Source: Myxococcales bacterium (GTDB lineage: Bacteria > Myxococcota_A > Polyangia > Haliangiales > Haliangiaceae). Taken from it: a stretch of DNA of 64,000 nucleotides. Where the stretch lies: NCBI GenBank assembly GCA_024222395.1, contig JAAEPE010000556.1, positions 1 to 64,000 of the forward strand, given 5' to 3'. The translations under genes and the position numbers were made by a program. Position 1 is the stretch's first letter. Each line of letters starts with the position of its first letter. The notes under the pieces are model-generated. The model made no database searches and was not told the origin of the DNA. It saw nothing but the letters and a program-made list of their open reading frames with translations. Of this stretch, positions 36,160 through 44,391 are shown one piece after another.

Positions 36160-37130
36160 GCGACGCGCCACTAGTGAAGGCCACGAACCTGGTCAAGCAC
36201 TTCCCAATAACCGGTGGCATACTAGGGCGAGAAGTTGCAAGAGTGCACGCGGTCAACGGTGTGAATCTCGAGATTCACAAAGGCGAGTGCGTCGGCCTGG
36301 TCGGCGAGTCTGGCTGTGGAAAGTCGACACTTGGCAAAACTCTGGTACGCCTACTTGATCCGACGTCGGGCAAGATCGAGTTTGCAGGCACAGATATTGG
36401 CAAGCTCTCGTATCGCGAGCTACGCCCTCTCAAGAAGCGCATGCAGATGATCTTCCAGGATCCCTATGGTTCGCTAAATCCGCGAATGACCATCGAGACG
36501 ATCCTCAGCGAGGCTCTGTTCTTCCACGCGATCGTGCCGCCGGAGCAAGTCTCAAAGCGCATCGACGAGCTTCTCGAACTTTCAGGGCTCTCGAAGGCCG
36601 TACGGCGCAAGTATCCCCACGAATTCTCCGGCGGCCAGCGTCAGCGTGTTGGCATAGCTCGCGCGCTGACTGTGAACCCAGAGTTCATCCTTGCCGACGA
36701 GCCAGTCTCCGCCCTCGACGTCTCTGTCCAAGCGCAGATCCTCAACCTGCTCAATGAGCTGCGAGGCGAGTTCGGCCTCTCCTACCTCTTTGTTTCTCAC
36801 GATCTCAAAGTGGTTCAGCACTTCTGTGAGCGCGTGCTCATAATGTACCTCGGCTACATCGTCGAAGAGTTGCCGTGTGACGACCTAGAAGCCGACGTCC
36901 AGCACCCCTACTCAAAGGCACTGCTCGGCGCCATCCCCGTCGACGACCCAAGAGACCGCAGTGCCCGAGACCTGCTCGAAGGCGACGTACCCTCGCCCAT
37001 CACCCTGCCCACCGGCTGCCCCTTCCACACCCGATGCCCAGACGTCGAAGACACCTGCAAGACCAAGAACCCCGAGCTCATCAGCCTCGGCAAGAACGGC
37101 CACCGAGTCGCCTGCCACGCCGTCGAATAG
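36156..37130 (+). CDS. oppF: Peptide ABC transporter ATPase (OppF-like)
   Basis: A 324-residue partner ATPase. Walker [26 protein letters not shown], signature [20 protein letters not shown], Walker [15 protein letters not shown] and [14 protein letters not shown] are intact. The C-terminal [17 protein letters not shown] is the OppF Cys motif. With OppD it drives the peptide permease. Last gene of the operon; no clear hairpin terminator follows. Its N-terminus [20 protein letters not shown] with an extended strand region is typical of OppF. Confidence 0.93.
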   Translation: MSDAPLVKATNLVKHFPITGGILGREVARVHAVNGVNLEIHKGECVGLVGESGCGKSTLGKTLVRLLDPTSGKIEFAGTDIGKLSYRELRPLKKRMQMIFQDPYGSLNPRMTIETILSEALFFHAIVPPEQVSKRIDELLELSGLSKAVRRKYPHEFSGGQRQRVGIARALTVNPEFILADEPVSALDVSVQAQILNLLNELRGEFGLSYLFVSHDLKVVQHFCERVLIMYLGYIVEELPCDDLEADVQHPYSKALLGAIPVDDPRDRSARDLLEGDVPSPITLPTGCPFHTRCPDVEDTCKTKNPELISLGKNGHRVACHAVE

Positions 37131-37447
37131 CGAATAGGGGTTACGTTCTCCCCCTACAACCTCGTGAAATCCCTAAGGATCTCAGGGAGTCTTGCGATTT
37201 GCGAGAAGCACCTGAAATCTATGGAAGGCAGGATTCTCTGCCCCCCCCAAACCCAGCAGAGTTCCTCTTTGATCCTAAGGACTTGCACTCCTCGAACGTG
37301 ACCCCGATCGGAGAGAGCCTGGTGAGGAGCACCAGGCCACGAAACAAATAGGGGCAGCAATCTGAAGAACGCCACTTCCGCTGAGAACCGCAGTAGATTC
37401 CAACTCTTGCAGGGGTAGAACGTGACCCCGATGGCTCCCGATGGCTC
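37131..37447. other. Intergenic stretch with a 15-bp direct repeat
   Basis: Between oppF and the convergent PLD-PHP gene. GAACGTGACCCCGAT occurs at 37294-37308 and again at 37418-37432, and ATGGCTCCCG/ATGGCTCC is a short tandem at 37431-37448. A run of nine C (37241-37249) also lies here. No protein similarity seen; an old insertion-sequence scar is possible. Confidence 0.5.
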
Positions 37448-39991
37448 CTATTGCAAGGACTCAATCCAGATGGGGGCGGTCCAGGCCATGCGGTTGGCGT
37501 CGATTTCGAAGACTTCGAGGTAGACAACATTGGTACTGCCGGAGGTGAGGTCTAGGTCGAGTTCCAACCAGCCGTCTTCGGCTAGGCGGGTCGACGATAC
37601 TTGCTTGATGCCGGTGCCGTCGATCGCTCCGTGGAAGACACGCACTTCGTAGGCGCCGCTGTAATCGGGGTCGGCTATCAGAGCTGAGAGTTTTACCGAG
37701 GAGTCGGTCGTTGCAGTCTCCGATCCCATGGGCACCCGATCGTTCGCGTAGAAGTGCACGCTCAGATTCTCATCCTCGCTCGCGAAAACGCGCCGTCGGT
37801 CGAGGGTATCGAGCAGCTTCTTCTTAGAGAGCGAGTCGCTTACCACTCCAGTGCGGCTTGAGTGCCCTGTGCCCCAGTTCGCAAAGTGATTGTCGTGGTT
37901 CGCTACCGGCGCGACCCTGAACCCTCGAGAGAGGTAGTAGTCAAAGTCGGTGTGTACTTTGGTACGGCGCACGATATTGCCCTCTTCGTCCTCGATGAGG
38001 CTCGGGTTGCGAGACGACTCATCGCCGAACTCGTTGCCGCGTCCCATCGTGACTTCCATGAGGCGCGCATAGGGAGCACTCGCGGCTCGAACGTTCTGCA
38101 GCGTCTGGTCGACGATGCTCTCATCGGGCATAGCGGTGCCATCTATCCAAGAAGGCAGGACATCCCGCAGCGGCGAGTAGTCATCGAGACCATAGTCGTT
38201 GAACTTCTTCTTGCGTTGCGAGTTGTTGGGAATCTCTTGCAAGTTGACGCCGAAGATTTGGTCCCAACTCCCGGTAAGGTACTCTTCGTTCTCACGCAGG
38301 GTACGTGGGTGATTCATCATGACCAGTGGCCGCTCCCCGGATGCGCGACGTTCGTGCAAGAAGCTATCGTAGAGCTTGTCGAATCTGCCGCGCTCAACCT
38401 TGGCGAGTGCGCCGATTCCGAAGATGCCCAGGTGGTTGCCACTAGAGTTGGTGCTCCACTCCATCGAGGCGAGTGCAACGAAGTTGCCAGCCTCAGTCTC
38501 GTTCATGTGATCCGCCATTGCCCGCATCTCATCAAACGACTCCTGGCTCATGTTGGCCATGTCGGGGCCGTCTGCCGGGTTTTCATTGTTGACGTGTGGT
38601 GAGAGGGCCATGAAATCCAAGCCGCCATCGCGCTGAGCGTACCTGTAGGCGTTCAAGGCGGCGGTCGCGACGTCATCTCCAACTTCGGCACCAAGAGGCT
38701 CGCCGGCCTCATCGAGCTGGTGGTCCTTGCCGTCATCGAGTTTGTGCTCGCCGGCGCCGTCGGTATGCGTGGCGTGAAAATGCGCGTGCAGATTGCCGTA
38801 GAAGGCACTGGTCTCCGCTGCATGCTGCTCGGCGCCAGAGAGCCCTGCGTCCAATCCGTCGGCGCTCACTGACCAAGTCCAAAGCCTATCGTACATGTCC
38901 TCAAACTGCCGAATGACATCGGGCTCGAAGTACCGTACGAAATTCTCGTAGTTATTGAAGAAGGCTGACCCCGACCAGTTGCCGCTGCCGTTGATCAACA
39001 CCTCGCCGTCGATGATGACGAGTTTATTGTGCATGAACTGGTACGCGTCTTCGTTGACGCGCTTGAAATGAATCTGCCCACCTGCCTCAAGAAGACGTTG
39101 GAAGCTGCTACTGGCAACTTCACCTCGGTCTGCCTCATTGACGATGAGGCGAACGCTCACGCCAGCCTCCTGTGCCTTGGCGAGCTCCTTTGCCAAGTCC
39201 GTGAAGGTGAAGTGGTGCATGAGCACATCGATAGATGTGTCAGCAGAGCGAATGCTGTCGCGTAGGGCAATGCGCGCAGCGGACCCCGGAGTGAAGAAGA
39301 CGTTGTCGCCGCTGCACTCAGCGGCCTCGTCGACCTTCGAAGCCCAAATCGCTTCGAAGTTGCATGCAAAGCCATCGATTAGCTCATCACCGGCTTCGCC
39401 CGTAATGATCATCGTATTCTCGTTGTTGATAGACGTTCCCGTCGATGACCAATTGTTGCTCCCCGTGAGCAAGGTCTGGCCGTCGACCATCATGAACTTG
39501 GTGTGGAGCAGTCCGAAGCGATCGGTTCCAGCAGCCTTGCCCCTGATGAAGCGAACACTCACTCCGGCATCAACCAGACGCCTCGACAGACTTCCGTCCC
39601 GGTCCTGCCTCGCATCCATCGCAAGTCGAATCTCGACCCCTCGCTCGTGTGCTGCGATGAGCGCCGCCTCAATGTCCTTGCGGCTGAAGGTGAACTGGGC
39701 GATGTCGATGCGCTGTGAAGATCCGTCGATGAGTTGGGTAACGCGCTTGATTATCTCCGAGTTCTCCAGCAGCACGGTCTTCTCCGCACTAGTACACTCA
39801 TCGCAGAAGGGATTCGTGAAGATGACTTCGATGTTGCGCGTCCCGCACTCGGCGGTCTCGTAACAGCTCCCAAACTCATCGGCCTTTCCACGACTCGGAT
39901 CGTAGGAGCCTAAGTCCGGAGCACACGCTGCTAGACCGAAGCTTATGAGGGCTGCGAGAAGGATTGCTGGGAAGGCGGAGCGCTTTGCCAT
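37448..39991 (-). CDS. Secreted phospholipase D-PHP domain fusion protein
   Basis: About 847 residues. A lipoprotein signal (AILLAALISFGLAACAPD) is followed by two PLD half-domains: HTKFMMVDGQTLLTGSNNW and HNKLVIIDGEVLINGSGNW (each HxKxxxxD), about residues 155 and 310. After an acidic His-rich linker comes a second enzyme-like module: YGNLHAHFHATHTDGAG, LDFMALSPHVN, ASMEWSTNSSGNHLGIFG, MMNHPRT and VANHDNHFANWG, which is the PHP/CehA-type metallohydrolase pattern. The end is a beta domain (VRVFHGAIDGTGIKQV). PLD plus PHP in one exported chain is unusual. It could attack phosphodiesters of lipids or extracellular nucleic acid; that is inference. Confidence 0.85.
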   Translation of the reverse strand: MAKRSAFPAILLAALISFGLAACAPDLGSYDPSRGKADEFGSCYETAECGTRNIEVIFTNPFCDECTSAEKTVLLENSEIIKRVTQLIDGSSQRIDIAQFTFSRKDIEAALIAAHERGVEIRLAMDARQDRDGSLSRRLVDAGVSVRFIRGKAAGTDRFGLLHTKFMMVDGQTLLTGSNNWSSTGTSINNENTMIITGEAGDELIDGFACNFEAIWASKVDEAAECSGDNVFFTPGSAARIALRDSIRSADTSIDVLMHHFTFTDLAKELAKAQEAGVSVRLIVNEADRGEVASSSFQRLLEAGGQIHFKRVNEDAYQFMHNKLVIIDGEVLINGSGNWSGSAFFNNYENFVRYFEPDVIRQFEDMYDRLWTWSVSADGLDAGLSGAEQHAAETSAFYGNLHAHFHATHTDGAGEHKLDDGKDHQLDEAGEPLGAEVGDDVATAALNAYRYAQRDGGLDFMALSPHVNNENPADGPDMANMSQESFDEMRAMADHMNETEAGNFVALASMEWSTNSSGNHLGIFGIGALAKVERGRFDKLYDSFLHERRASGERPLVMMNHPRTLRENEEYLTGSWDQIFGVNLQEIPNNSQRKKKFNDYGLDDYSPLRDVLPSWIDGTAMPDESIVDQTLQNVRAASAPYARLMEVTMGRGNEFGDESSRNPSLIEDEEGNIVRRTKVHTDFDYYLSRGFRVAPVANHDNHFANWGTGHSSRTGVVSDSLSKKKLLDTLDRRRVFASEDENLSVHFYANDRVPMGSETATTDSSVKLSALIADPDYSGAYEVRVFHGAIDGTGIKQVSSTRLAEDGWLELDLDLTSGSTNVVYLEVFEIDANRMAWTAPIWIESLQ

Positions 39992-40150
39992 ACCGTGCAC
40001 GTATGCAACATACGTGCCAGGAACCTCGTCAGAGATCTCAGTTCAACTAGCCAGAATCGCTTGGCAAAGCCTGAACTCTGCCACCGCCCTTGATGGCTAC
40101 AGTGACTATCCTAGGCGGCCAGCTCGGTGACCGGTCACGCGCCTAGAAGA

Positions 40151-41260
40151 CTAGCTTTGGCGGCGACGACGGCTCACGAAGAGCAGCATCACGCTGAGAG
40201 CAAACCAGGTGCTGCTTCCAGAGCCGGTGCTTGAGCAACTGCCCTCGGTGCTTCCGCAACCTTCTGCGTCATCAGGGCAGAGGGCAACAGCCTCTTGGAC
40301 GCAGTCGTAGTCGTAGGAGCAGGTCTCGTCGCAGACGCCATCGGTGGGGCACTCGCTCAAGCAGTCCAAGTCAGCCGAGGGGTGAGCGCATGCATCGCTG
40401 CAGATACCGTCGGCAGCGCATACGCAATCCGGGTCGGGATCTTCGCAATCGCTTGCGCACATGCCATCAGCTTCACAAGAAGCTGCGCCTTCATGCTGCT
40501 CGATGAAAGGCATGATGAAGTCCATCGTGTGAACGTCAACGCGTTCGGCGATGATTGAGCTGCCGCAGTCGCTGCGAGAGTGAATGCCGCCGAGGACTTC
40601 GACACCATCTTGCATGAAGATGAGTGCTCCGCCAGAGTCGCCGTTGCAGGTCGCCGATGGACCGGGATTCAAGAAGAGGCTTGAGGCGTCGTAGCGATCA
40701 ACAATAAGCATGCCTGTGCGGCGCAGACCGTTGCCATCGCCATCGGCCTCCGTAACACCAAAGCCAACAGCGCGTGCGTCAGCTCCTACCATGCCAGTGA
40801 CGCTCACGTCGAGGTATGCCATGGGCATAGGCTCAACAGGGGCATCGTCAGAGATTGCCAAAATACCCACGTCTCCGGCTACTACGTCCACATTCCAGCT
40901 TGGATTGGTGAGGCCATCAACGACACGGAGCTTTGTGCCGTTGCCACTTGCGACATCAGAGCCGAAGAAAACTTCGATGCCAAAGAGCGGAACGTTTACG
41001 TGAGGAGGAAGACAGTGTGCCGCGGTGACGACTGTGCGTTTGCTAACAACCGTGCCGGTACAGAATTGCTTGTTGTTGTAGACGAGAGCGACGACCTGGT
41101 CGTCGTTCATGCTCAAGTCACCATTGACGATGGCCTGAGTTTGCTGCTCGACCTCAACATCACCTAGCTCCGAACCGTCCTGGCAACCAACAGAAGCTGC
41201 GGCTGCGACGAGCAGCGCTGCAATGCTTGAGATGGTACGAGCTGAGTCGGTGAGGAGCAT
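40151..41260 (-). CDS. Trypsin-like serine protease with MYXO-CTERM-like tail
   Basis: A 369-residue exported S1 protease. After a lipobox-like signal (LLVAAAASVGC) and IVNGDLSMNDDQVVALV come the triad: VVTAAHCLPP (His), VVAGDVGILAISDD (Asp) and ATCNGDSGGALIF (Ser). A Cys-rich region of repeated C-x-DGxC units follows (DGMCASDCEDPDPDC, DGICSDACAHPSADLDC, DGVCDETCSYDYDC). The C-terminus, GSCSSTGSGSSTWFALSVML and then RRRRQS, has the small-residue, one-helix, basic-tail form of MYXO-CTERM sorting signals, so the protein is probably cell-surface bound. The N-terminal IVNG suggests autocatalytic activation. Confidence 0.9.
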   Translation of the reverse strand: MLLTDSARTISSIAALLVAAAASVGCQDGSELGDVEVEQQTQAIVNGDLSMNDDQVVALVYNNKQFCTGTVVSKRTVVTAAHCLPPHVNVPLFGIEVFFGSDVASGNGTKLRVVDGLTNPSWNVDVVAGDVGILAISDDAPVEPMPMAYLDVSVTGMVGADARAVGFGVTEADGDGNGLRRTGMLIVDRYDASSLFLNPGPSATCNGDSGGALIFMQDGVEVLGGIHSRSDCGSSIIAERVDVHTMDFIMPFIEQHEGAASCEADGMCASDCEDPDPDCVCAADGICSDACAHPSADLDCLSECPTDGVCDETCSYDYDCVQEAVALCPDDAEGCGSTEGSCSSTGSGSSTWFALSVMLLFVSRRRRQS

Positions 41261-41697
41261 TGTGAATCGTGCCTAGAGCAACCTTTGTGCCGAACCGTCC
41301 TACACCTGCGACGTTGGCCAACGGGACGATATATCAGAACAACTTCTAGGTGTTGTACTCTCTGCCCTAATACTGTTGGCCACATCACTTTCCAGTGAGG
41401 GTCAGGCTAGTACAGGGAACTTCTTCGCTAGTTTCCGAGGGTTAGAGAAGTTCTGGAGTACTGGCTGCGCAAGTCGCCGGCGGCTTCCATACACGCCACC
41501 ATCACCTGCGACTCCTTGCAAAGGGGTCGGCGTCAGTGGTCCAAGATCGCCTGCGGTCTACGCTGCCCAGAGGGGGCTCAGGGCACCCCGCCGGAAGGCC
41601 CCAATTGAGTACATCTGCCCCGCCTCGCACTAAGACACACATGTATGTCTCAGTGTGCAACACACGCCTTTCGAAGGAGAGAGGCATGAGAACAATG
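41261..41697. other. Intergenic stretch, nothing recognised
   Basis: Upstream of the protease gene. Several open frames exist but none has recognisable motifs or plausible packing. A short imperfect palindrome (AGACACACATGTATGTCT) near 41632 is the only structure seen. Confidence 0.5.
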
Positions 41698-41910
41698 CTA
41701 GGATCCAAGCCCCGGTGGCATTCGAATCGCCGCGTAGAGATCACTCAGAGTGATGACGTATTCACAACGCTGGCACTCAAGCAAGTCATCCCCAAGCTGC
41801 TCACCATTTGTCGTGTGAACGACGATGTTCTTGTGCTTGCACGGAAGCTGCCCGAATGGATCGACCCGCATCCGCGGGTGAATGGTTTCTTCTAGGATGC
41901 GCAACGTCAC
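41698..41910 (-). CDS. Possible 70-residue zinc-binding protein
   Basis: An open frame starting at GTG: TLRILEETIHPRMRVDPFGQ, then LPCKHKNIVVHTTNGEQLGD and LLECQRCEYVITLSDLYAAI. The CxH and CxxC pairs suggest a small zinc site, and the residue use (no runs, balanced) looks coding. I recognise no family. It is divergent from the candidate selenoprotein gene, with 54 bp between starts. The opposite strand also has a longer open frame, so coding strand is not certain. Confidence 0.4.
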   Translation of the reverse strand: MTLRILEETIHPRMRVDPFGQLPCKHKNIVVHTTNGEQLGDDLLECQRCEYVITLSDLYAAIRMPPGLGS

Positions 41911-41964
41911 AGCAAGAGGATAGCAGCTGACAGCCCAAAGGCCGTCGGTTAAGCTCGGCGCACT

Positions 41965-42339
41965 ATGACGGAACAACAAGCGGAAGAAGTCCTGCAGCAT
42001 CGCAAAGTAGTACAGGCCGCAGTGGCCCCCATGCAGGACATCAAACGGATGCGAGCCACCTGTCTTGAGAACGACATCCCAGCCACAATGACGCGCAATT
42101 GCGGAAAGGGTGGCTGAGGCGTGAAGATGGTCCTCCTGGTTCAGGAGGCAGATGTCCCCAAACTCGCCCAAATCATGCAACAGCAGTGGGCATCTTCGGT
42201 GCACGCGGAAGGCAACGTACCCGTGGTCGAGAGTCTTCGCGCTGATGAATCAGGCGAGCTCCCTTGCCCAGCTTGTGGAACGGCAGCGCCGCTAGATCTG
42301 ACGGGCGCCTGCACCGACTGTGGTCTCGTGCTCGGCTAG
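41965..42339 (+). CDS. Candidate novel selenoprotein with C-terminal zinc ribbon (TGA = Sec, codon 51)
   Basis: If the TGA at 42115-42117 is read through, a 124-residue protein results: helix EEVLQHRKVVQAAVAPMQDI, then CLENDIPATMTRNCGKGG, Sec, GVKMVLLVQEADVPKLAQIM, and a C-terminal zinc ribbon CPACGTAAPLDLTGACTDCG. The part around ATCLENDIPATM and VQEADVPKLAQI resembles a DUF2007-like small domain, where a Cys-rich loop sits between the two strands; the TGA aligns with a C(x4)U pair. A strong hairpin follows the TGA at the same distance as in the ArsC-like gene. The stop TAG is part of the CTAG where MITE copy C inserted. Conventional calling would give two fragments. The alternative is a single nonsense mutation. 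Confidence 0.65.
42132..42148 (+). promoter_or_regulatory. Putative bacterial SECIS hairpin in the zinc-ribbon gene
   Basis: A perfect 6-7-bp stem (CCTCCT[G] with [C]AGGAGG) caps a GGTTC apical loop. The stem begins 14 nt after the TGA; the GG of the loop begins 20 nt after it, the same as in the ArsC-like gene. GGU in the apical loop is the feature SelB recognises in E. coli fdhF. Structure is seen; function is inferred. Confidence 0.65.
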
Positions 42340-42497
42340 ACCGCCGAGCGTAAACAATGATCGGTCTAATGGTCCTGCTTTCCCGATTGCAGCGTTGCTC
42401 ATTTCGTCATTTGCCCCGGCAAAATACTCATTCGCGCCTTGCACTCGAAAAGTCAGAACTCACCATCCTCGGTCATTCTTTTCGCTCGACGGTCTAG
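42336..42497 (+). mobile_element. MITE copy C (full length, 162 bp incl. CTAG ends)
   Basis: Forward-orientation full copy, CTAGACCGCCGAGCG to CGCTCGACGGTCTAG. It differs from copy A at 5 positions. The left CTAG supplies the TAG stop of the candidate selenoprotein; without the insertion the same CTAG would still give that stop, so the gene is unharmed. No ORF for a transposase. Confidence 0.93.
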
Positions 42498-42693
42498 TCC
42501 CCCGTGCCGTGAGTTCGTTTAGGGGGGTCGCAGTGTCATTGTGGTTCGAGAGCAAGGCGGGGCGACGAAGCAATATCGGGGTATTGCGAGGAGCCCCAAC
42601 GCCGCTATCGACAGCAAGGGCCAGCGCACCCCGGATCGAACTTCGGATACGGGGTGCTTGTACGGCCGCAATGCAACCCGTCTGCCCGCCACC

Positions 42694-44355
42694 CTACTTC
42701 TGGCCGAGCAGCACGACGATATAGATGGCGCCCTCGCCCATCACCGGATGATCGCCCTGGGCAATACCGATCCCGTGATGGCTCACCTTGGCACTTCCAA
42801 GCGAGCCCGACGGGTCGAACGCGCGAACGTTGGCGACGGTCGTGACCAACGTCGAAACGCGAGCGAATCCACGAGCCGCTGTATCCAAGCTCTTGCTCGC
42901 GTGCTTCGACGCCTCTTCGGTGGCAACGCCATTGGCAATCTCGGTTGCGAAGGCCTGCGCGACCTGACGAAGCTCAAAGCTTGCCGTCATGGGTTTGATG
43001 CTGCGAATCTTCGCCACAACCTTGCTGCGCACCTCCTCTGCTCGTATTGGCTTGGGGATGTGAATGAAGACCTGAGTGACGAGGAGCTCGCGTCGCCCGG
43101 CAACATCTTTGCCAAGGGTAATGCCGACACCAACGTGGCTCACCTCGTCGGAGAGCAGGTTGGCCCGGTGTCCCGGACTGTTCATTAATCCGAGCTCCGC
43201 TTCCGCGACTCCGTATGCCCTCGCGACGTTCTCAAGAATGACTGCAGTGCGAACACCACCAGCCTCTACTCGATCGCCGGCACTCCCCGTCGTTGGTGAG
43301 ACATGGGAGACATCGCCCGTGCGCAACATCTCGTCGCTGTGAAGCCGGGCGATACCAGTGAGACGCCGATCGAGAGCTAGTGGTGGCAACTTGTGCTCTG
43401 CTCGATCGCTGTTGATGAGTACAAGCATGCGCTCTTCGGCTTCTTCACGAGTCTTCGGAGGCGGGTCGCTCGCGTGTGTTGTAACTCGCATCGTGCGAGG
43501 TGCCGCGATGCCACACCAAACGGGGAAATTCGCCAAGACCGTTGAGCCGGTTTTGTCGGAGGCAGTCAACTCTACCTGCTGACGCCCATTGTGGTCGCCA
43601 CACGAAAAGAGGGTGCGGAATCCATCGCCGCCGATGCGTGCGACCGACATCTTGTGCACCTTGCCCGCATCATCGGTGTGAAACGCATGAGGTTCGGTGA
43701 ATCCTGCGCCAAGCACTCCCTCGATCGCTGTGCTACCGCCGACTGCAAGCTCTCGTACAATTGGCCTGGTCGTGACATTACTCTCTTGAAGCGCCAAGAG
43801 AATCATGTCGACTTCGCCGCGTCTGGCGGCACCAATGCCGATGCGCTCGTAGCTGCCAGATGCCAGGATTTCTGCAACACTGGGACTGAGCTCATCAAGA
43901 ATAGGCCCCAGATCGTTCATATCGCCTTGGATAATCACCAAGTGTGGTGAGGGCTCGATGATGCCATTTCGTTGCATGGCAAATTCGATGACCGAATACG
44001 CCAGTGGCGTGTCGAGCGGAGCAATCTCCGCAAGCTCAGCAAGAGCTTGATAGAGACGACCATCGGGAATCGGCGCAGCGACTCCCGCAGCAGCACTGCC
44101 TTGTGCGAAGAGCTGCACTACAGCCTCTGAGAGCGGAGTTACAGGTGCTTCGGTGCGTGGCGGTTTGTTGTAGTGAGAGACCTGGTGGTCGCTAGCCACC
44201 AACTCGATATAAGCGGTTGGCGCGGAAGTACGTGTGCTCTCAGTAGCCGCACTCGGAGCACTCCTCCAACTCGGCTGTTGCCCTCTTGGGTCAGAGCCAC
44301 CACATGCTGAGGTGAGTGCTACAAGGCCAAGCGCCAATAAGCTGCAGTTGCGCAT
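42694..44355 (-). CDS. Lipoprotein with CAP (SCP/PR-1) domain
   Basis: About 553 residues. The chosen ATG gives MRNCSLLALGLVALTSAC with a lipobox. The first half has no recognised motif (possibly a beta-rich domain, DNHNGRQQVELTASDK type strands). The CAP domain lies near residues 305-440: EERMLVLINSDRAEHKLPPL, ARLHSDEMLRTGDVSHVSPT, ENVARAYGVAEAELGLMNSP, GHRANLLSDEVSHVGVGI. The last carries the conserved SPGHRANLL signature. CAP proteins of bacteria are extracellular and of varied role. A C-terminal helical segment of about 90 residues follows. Single gene on the minus strand, upstream of the CBM9 lipoprotein gene's 3' end by 36 nt. Confidence 0.85.
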   Translation of the reverse strand: MRNCSLLALGLVALTSACGGSDPRGQQPSWRSAPSAATESTRTSAPTAYIELVASDHQVSHYNKPPRTEAPVTPLSEAVVQLFAQGSAAAGVAAPIPDGRLYQALAELAEIAPLDTPLAYSVIEFAMQRNGIIEPSPHLVIIQGDMNDLGPILDELSPSVAEILASGSYERIGIGAARRGEVDMILLALQESNVTTRPIVRELAVGGSTAIEGVLGAGFTEPHAFHTDDAGKVHKMSVARIGGDGFRTLFSCGDHNGRQQVELTASDKTGSTVLANFPVWCGIAAPRTMRVTTHASDPPPKTREEAEERMLVLINSDRAEHKLPPLALDRRLTGIARLHSDEMLRTGDVSHVSPTTGSAGDRVEAGGVRTAVILENVARAYGVAEAELGLMNSPGHRANLLSDEVSHVGVGITLGKDVAGRRELLVTQVFIHIPKPIRAEEVRSKVVAKIRSIKPMTASFELRQVAQAFATEIANGVATEEASKHASKSLDTAARGFARVSTLVTTVANVRAFDPSGSLGSAKVSHHGIGIAQGDHPVMGEGAIYIVVLLGQK

Positions 44356-44391
44356 CGTCCCCAAGGCTAGCACTCGGGGACGACTGCGGCG

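Noticed and set aside
37862-38602. 246-codon plus-strand ORF inside the PLD-PHP gene
   Set aside because: Shadow of the minus-strand fusion gene, which has intact HKD and PHP motifs over its whole length.
41376-41633. 85-codon plus-strand ORF upstream of the protease gene
   Set aside because: No motif, no plausible start signal, and Arg/Pro-rich composition typical of chance frames in GC-rich DNA.
42320-42724. 134-codon ORF across MITE copy C (and similar ones at 15205-15738 and 61918-62196)
   Set aside because: Read-through of the repeat element; no homologous domain, and the ORFs are explained by the element's stop-free frame.
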